NCBI RefSeq assembly: GCF_004919105.1 | Contig: NZ_STGK01000002.1 | Location: 124,001-188,000, forward strand | DNA from: Nocardioides sp. GY 10113 | GTDB lineage: Bacteria > Actinomycetota > Actinomycetes > Propionibacteriales > Nocardioidaceae | Length of the DNA: 64,000 bases | Direction: 5' to 3' | Part shown: positions 60,534-64,000 of the stretch, piece after piece | How the letters are laid out: each line of letters starts with the position of its first letter | Numbering within the stretch: the stretch's first letter is position 1 | Translations under genes and position numbers: made by a program | The notes under the pieces: generated by a model | What the model saw: the letters and a program-made list of their open reading frames with translations, nothing else | Told to the model about the DNA's origin: nothing | Databases searched by the model: none

Positions 60534-62066
60534 ATGCCGACCCACCAGACGTCCGTCGTCATCGCGGCGTCGCGCCTCTTCACGCTCCTGGCGATCAGCG
60601 CCCAGGTGGTCGGCGCGCCGCACTCCGACGCGCTCCCGGCGATCGCGGGCCTCGGCATCATGTGGCTCTACCAGGTGCTGGCGCAGGCCGTGGGCAGACC
60701 GCGCCTGGCGCTCGGTCCGACCACCGAGGCCGCCGCCGTCGGCGCGCTGTGCGCCCTCGGCATGGAGTCGTCGCCGGCCGTGCTGGCGGCGCTGCTCGTG
60801 CCGCCCCTGTGCGCCACGATGTCGCACGGACTGCAGGCGATGGCCCGCACCGCCCTGGTCGAGGTCGTCACCGTCGTCGCGCTCGGTGCCCTGTGGTGGC
60901 ACACCATCACGCCCGACCAGGGCGTGGCCATCTTCACCTGGGTCGCCGCCGGCATCGGGCTCAGCCTGGTCGCGGGCGCCACCGTCGCCGGTGAGCCCGG
61001 CCTGCCGGACCCGCTGCGGCCCTACCGCGACGCCCAGCACCTGATCCGTCAGCTCATCGGGCTGTCGGGCAACCTGAGCTCCGGACTCGACACCGGGGCG
61101 CTCGGCGGCGGCCTGCTGGCCGACCTCGGCGACCTCGTGCCGACGCGAGCGCGCTTCCTCTACGTGCCGCGCGGCGAGGACCTCACGCCGGTGGCGGCGA
61201 GCCCCAGTGCCACCCCGGAGGACTCCGCCGCCTGCGAGGAGCTGGCCCGCCAGGCACGGCTCCTCTCCCGGACGGTGATCTCCCCGGCCGGCTTCGCGTT
61301 CCCCATCGGCGACCACGCAGTGCTCGCCGCACTGCTCACCGAGGACACCGAGATCGGGCAGGACCAGAACAGCCTGGACAAGGTGCGCGCGGGCCTCGCC
61401 CCGGCAGCCGTGCGCCTCGACACCGCTCTGCTGTTCACCCAGTTCCGGGACGCCGCGACCGCCGACGAGCGCAAGCGGCTGGCGCGCGAGATGCACGACG
61501 GCGTAGCCCAGGACATCGCCTCCATCGGCTACATCGTCGACGCGCTCGCGGCGCGCCCCGCCGACGACACCCAGGCGACCCAGCTCAACGCACTGCGCGA
61601 CCGGGTGACCAAGGTGGTCGCCGAGGTACGGCAGTCGGTCACCAACCTGCGCACCAGCATCGGCGAGAACGAGAGCCTGGGCGCCGCGATCAGCGGAGTC
61701 GCGCGGCACCTCTCCGAGGCCTCCGGCATCGCGATCCAGGTCCGGCTGGACGAGCAGCCCGCGCGGCTGCGCCCGGAGGTCGAGGCCGAGCTGTTCCGCA
61801 TCACCCAGGAGGCGATCAACAACGCCGTGAAGCACTCCCGGGCGAACCGCATCGACGTGCTGTGCCACGTCTCTCCCCCGCACGCCCGGATCACGGTGAC
61901 CGACGACGGGGTCGGCCTGCAGACGGGTCGGACCGACTCGCACGGGCTGACGATCATGCGCGAGCGGGCGAAATTAATCGGCGCTGACCTCAGCGTCCGG
62001 GACAATGCCAGCAGGGGCCTGACGGTCTCCGTGACGCTGCGGCCGCAGCCCGTCACCGCCGGATGA
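60534..62066 (+). CDS. NarL-type sensor histidine kinase
   Basis: A 510-residue membrane sensor kinase. Four to six N-terminal membrane helices (about 10-150), a GAF-like middle region (about 170-300), a HisKA_3 domain with ERKRLAREMHDGVAQDIASI (His321) and an HATPase_c domain (ITQEAINNAVKHSRANRIDV, then TDDGVGLQ and HGLTIMRERAKLIG). The ligand is unknown. ATG start 4 bp after tadC. The response regulator follows 25 bp later. It probably times tad or flp expression, but that is inferred from position. Confidence 0.93.
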   Translation: MPTHQTSVVIAASRLFTLLAISAQVVGAPHSDALPAIAGLGIMWLYQVLAQAVGRPRLALGPTTEAAAVGALCALGMESSPAVLAALLVPPLCATMSHGLQAMARTALVEVVTVVALGALWWHTITPDQGVAIFTWVAAGIGLSLVAGATVAGEPGLPDPLRPYRDAQHLIRQLIGLSGNLSSGLDTGALGGGLLADLGDLVPTRARFLYVPRGEDLTPVAASPSATPEDSAACEELARQARLLSRTVISPAGFAFPIGDHAVLAALLTEDTEIGQDQNSLDKVRAGLAPAAVRLDTALLFTQFRDAATADERKRLAREMHDGVAQDIASIGYIVDALAARPADDTQATQLNALRDRVTKVVAEVRQSVTNLRTSIGENESLGAAISGVARHLSEASGIAIQVRLDEQPARLRPEVEAELFRITQEAINNAVKHSRANRIDVLCHVSPPHARITVTDDGVGLQTGRTDSHGLTIMRERAKLIGADLSVRDNASRGLTVSVTLRPQPVTAG

Positions 62067-62091
62067 CGCTGAGCACAGGGGGACACCACGG

Positions 62092-62745
62092 ATGAGCGAC
62101 CGACCGACCAAGGTACTGCTCATCGACGACCACGAGCTGATCCGCAACGGACTGGGCGTCGTCCTCGACCTCGAGCCGGACATGGAGGTCGTCGCCACCG
62201 TCGCCACGGTCGCCGAGGGCATCGCCGCCGCCCACGAGCTCCGGCCCGACGTGGTGGTCACCGATCTCCAGCTCCAGGACGGCACCGGGCTCGACGTGGT
62301 CCGCACCCTGCGCGCGGCCAGCGACACCCTCGGCCTCGTGGTGCTCACCATGCACTCGGGCGACGAGCAGATCTTCGCGGCCATGCAGGCCGGCGCGTCC
62401 GGCTTCGTCGGCAAGGACGCCCCCGCCACCGAGGTGATCAAGGCGACGCGGCACGCCGCCGTCTCCCCTCGCGCCTTCGTCTGCGCCGGGCTCGTCGGCG
62501 CGATGATCCGCCGTCAGTCCGCCGAGTCGACCGCGCTGACCGAGCGTGAGCACGAGGTGCTGCTGCTGCTCGCGGAGGGGCTCAACGCCGCCGCGATCGG
62601 GCAGCACCTCTACCTGTCGGAGTCCTCCACCAAGTCGCACATCGCGCGGATCTACCAGAAGCTGGGCGCCGCGAACCGCGCGCAGGCACTGGTCACCGCG
62701 ATGCGGATCGGCCTGCTCTCCACGGTCCAGCCCTCCGCCCGCTGA
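62092..62745 (+). CDS. NarL/FixJ-family response regulator
   Basis: A 217-residue response regulator. The receiver domain has acidic DD at 16-17, phospho-acceptor Asp58 in VVVTDLQLQDG, and the Lys in VGKDAP near 110. The LuxR-type HTH (about 148-205) has LTEREHEVLLLLAEGLNAAAI and SESSTKSHIARIYQKLGAAN. It should bind DNA as a dimer near flp or the tad operon. ATG with AGGGGGACACCACGG upstream. Confidence 0.94.
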   Translation: MSDRPTKVLLIDDHELIRNGLGVVLDLEPDMEVVATVATVAEGIAAAHELRPDVVVTDLQLQDGTGLDVVRTLRAASDTLGLVVLTMHSGDEQIFAAMQAGASGFVGKDAPATEVIKATRHAAVSPRAFVCAGLVGAMIRRQSAESTALTEREHEVLLLLAEGLNAAAIGQHLYLSESSTKSHIARIYQKLGAANRAQALVTAMRIGLLSTVQPSAR

Positions 62746-62819
62746 CGCGCCTCGTCCCGCGCGGCGACGACCCTCGCGTCGCGGACCCCGGCCCGGCCTC
62801 CTTAGTCACAACGGACTAG

Positions 62820-62844
62820 GAATCCGGAGACGAACTCCCGATTC
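62820..62844. promoter_or_regulatory. Inverted repeat in the flp upstream region
   Basis: 10-bp arms GAATCCGGAG and CTCCCGATTC with one mismatch and a 5-nt loop, between the response regulator and flp. A second symmetric site, TAGTC-6 nt-GACTA, is at 62802-62817, and AACGATCAC occurs twice (62883 and 62903). They are candidate binding sites for the adjacent NarL-type regulator or a terminator. Confidence 0.45.
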
Positions 62845-62927
62845 GCCGAGAGGGTCGCTTGCAGCAGAGTGGTAGGCGTCGGGGAACGATCACCCCCCGG
62901 GGACAACGATCACTCTAGGAGTCACCA

Positions 62928-63119
62928 ATGGTGCAGTACCTTCACGCACTTCTCATCTCGCGCTTCGTGCGCACCGAGCGCGGAGCTTCCGCCGTCGAGT
63001 ACGGCCTCCTGGTCGCGCTCATCGCGCTCGCGCTGATCGCCGGCGCGACGGCGCTCGGCGGCGGGTTGGACAAGATCTTCACCAATTCGGCCAGCAAGCT
63101 CAGCAGCGCGGCCGGCTGA
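62928..63119 (+). CDS. flp: Flp-type pilin
   Basis: A 63-residue class III prepilin. The basic leader of 19 residues ends in RTERG; cleavage is expected between Gly19 and Ala20. The mature N-terminus ASAVEYGLLVALIALALIAG has the Flp hallmark Glu at +5 followed by Tyr. A hydrophobic helix and a small Ser/Gly-rich tail follow. ATG start with AGGAG 8 nt upstream. It lies after the regulator pair and apart from the assembly genes. No TadV prepilin peptidase or TadE/F is in the window. Confidence 0.95.
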   Translation: MVQYLHALLISRFVRTERGASAVEYGLLVALIALALIAGATALGGGLDKIFTNSASKLSSAAG

Positions 63120-63161
63120 GTCTCGATCCCGGCCACCGCGGCGACGCCGGGGAAGCCGTCG

Positions 63162-64000
63162 TCACGGCACACGTGACGCCAGCGCCACCCGCTGCAGCAC
63201 CGTCGGGTGCGAACCGAACCACCACTGGGAGAGCCTGGGCGGAGTCGGATCCGCCAGGCTCGTGAGGGCCAGCTCCTTCTGCAACGCGACGAAGGAGCTG
63301 GCCCTTCCCGTTGTCTCCAGGGCCACCACGTCCGCGCGGGTCTCCACCCGCCGGCTGATCCCGTTCTCCAGCGGCGACGCCAGCAGGCCGCCGAAGGCGA
63401 GCAGCGCGAGCACCACCGGCACCACCGTGCCGTCGCGCAGCCATGCCGATCCTTCTCGCGATCGCGCCGCGCCCTCTCGCCGCGGCGTCGCGCCGCGGCG
63501 CCGTGTCCGCAGCAGCACCAGCGCCATCAGCCCCGAGGCGGCCACCGCTCCCGCCATCCCGAGCAGCGTTCCGACGAGCACGTCGTCGTACTTCGCGTGC
63601 GCGAGCTCGTGGGCGACCACGGCCAACGCCTCGTCCTCCGGCAGGTCGCGCACCAGGTTGTCGTAGAGCACCACGCGCCGCGTGCTGCCGAAGCCGGACA
63701 CGTAGGCGTTCAGGGTGCTCGTGCGCCGGGAGGCGTCGGAGACCAGGACGTCGTCCACCCCGACCTGCTCGCGGTCCGCCAGGTCCAGGATCTCCGAGCG
63801 CAGCTGCCCCTGCGGGAGCGGCTCGAAGGAGTTGAAGAGCGGCTCCACCAGCACCGGGTAGACGTAGGAGCCCAGCAGCACCGCCGTCGCAGCCCCGCCG
63901 GCCACCACGGCCGGCCAGGAACGCCGCCAACGGCGCGCACAGGCGGTCGCCAGCACGAGCGCCACCGCGGTCACCACGATCGAGAGCAGCAGGGACACCG
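63162..64000 (-). CDS. M48-family zinc metallopeptidase (5' part outside the window)
   Basis: At least 279 C-terminal residues of a Ste24/HtpX-like membrane protease. The catalytic motif is VVAHELAHAKYDDV (H-E-x-x-H), with the third ligand region RRVETRADVVALETTGR. Hydrophobic segments flank it, and SHPTVLQRVALA closes the protein. Other landmarks are NAYVSGFGSTRRVVLYDNLV (in part). The frame is open to the window edge, and such proteins usually have about 100 more N-terminal residues, so the GTG at 63998 is probably not the start. It converges with flp over 42 bp with no clear terminator. Confidence 0.92.
   Translation of the reverse strand, partial: VSLLLSIVVTAVALVLATACARRWRRSWPAVVAGGAATAVLLGSYVYPVLVEPLFNSFEPLPQGQLRSEILDLADREQVGVDDVLVSDASRRTSTLNAYVSGFGSTRRVVLYDNLVRDLPEDEALAVVAHELAHAKYDDVLVGTLLGMAGAVAASGLMALVLLRTRRRGATPRREGAARSREGSAWLRDGTVVPVVLALLAFGGLLASPLENGISRRVETRADVVALETTGRASSFVALQKELALTSLADPTPPRLSQWWFGSHPTVLQRVALASRVP

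Overview
The window is strongly GC-rich and densely coded, and it reads as actinobacterial chromosome. The division and cell-wall cluster, the many leaderless genes (a TANNNT -10 box 6-8 nt before the start codon), the SOS box form and the gene order all point to a Nocardioidaceae-like member of the Propionibacteriales. I cannot name a species. From about 1 to 55 kb the order follows, with insertions, the Mycobacterium tuberculosis block Rv2148c-Rv2187: yggS, pgeF, ftsZ ... mraZ, then metF, idsA, Rv2175c with a Ser/Thr kinase, aroG, plsC, an ArsA-like ATPase, an SRPBCC protein and fadD15. No insertion sequence, prophage, CRISPR array, rRNA or tRNA was recognised.

1-17.7 kb (all minus strand): a complete dcw cluster, transcribed mraZ - structured RNA - small membrane protein - rsmH - ftsL - ftsI - murE - murF - mraY - murD - ftsW - murG - murC - ftsQ, closed by a strong intrinsic terminator. 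ftsZ follows from its own control region, then pgeF and yggS. Most junctions overlap by 1-19 bp. The leader between mraZ and rsmH holds three hairpins with the same loop inside a 31-bp outer stem; it matches the described actinobacterial mraW RNA motif. mraZ has four GTGG boxes at an exact 10-bp period over its likely promoter.

18-23 kb: a divergent moxR - DUF58 - transglutaminase (TgpA-like) operon. 23-26 kb: an SOS-controlled minus-strand unit (HEPN-like protein, methyltransferase, dinB) behind a perfect LexA palindrome, with a six-copy 15-bp minisatellite before dinB, followed by a DUF3040 gene.

26-33 kb: small metabolic genes, mostly leaderless: YbaK-type deacylase, phytoene-desaturase-like oxidoreductase, CrtA-like monooxygenase, metF and a divergent polyprenyl diphosphate synthase. 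33-37 kb: an Rv2175c-like DNA-binding gene heads a unit with a secreted RNase Sa/barnase-type ribonuclease and its barstar, opposite a PASTA-domain Ser/Thr kinase; then endonuclease IV and a DMT transporter.

38-55 kb: two unrelated DAHP synthases on opposite strands, a phosphofructokinase with the residues of a pyrophosphate-dependent enzyme, an MpaB/Lcp-like oxygenase, a flavin-reductase-like protein, acyltransferase, esterase, two adjacent ROK glucokinases, an ArsA-like ATPase, an SRPBCC protein and a long-chain acyl-CoA synthetase. 55-63 kb: a Tad pilus locus (cpaB, cpaE, cpaF, tadB, tadC), a NarL-type two-component pair, and the Flp pilin from its own leader. The window ends inside an M48 metallopeptidase gene.
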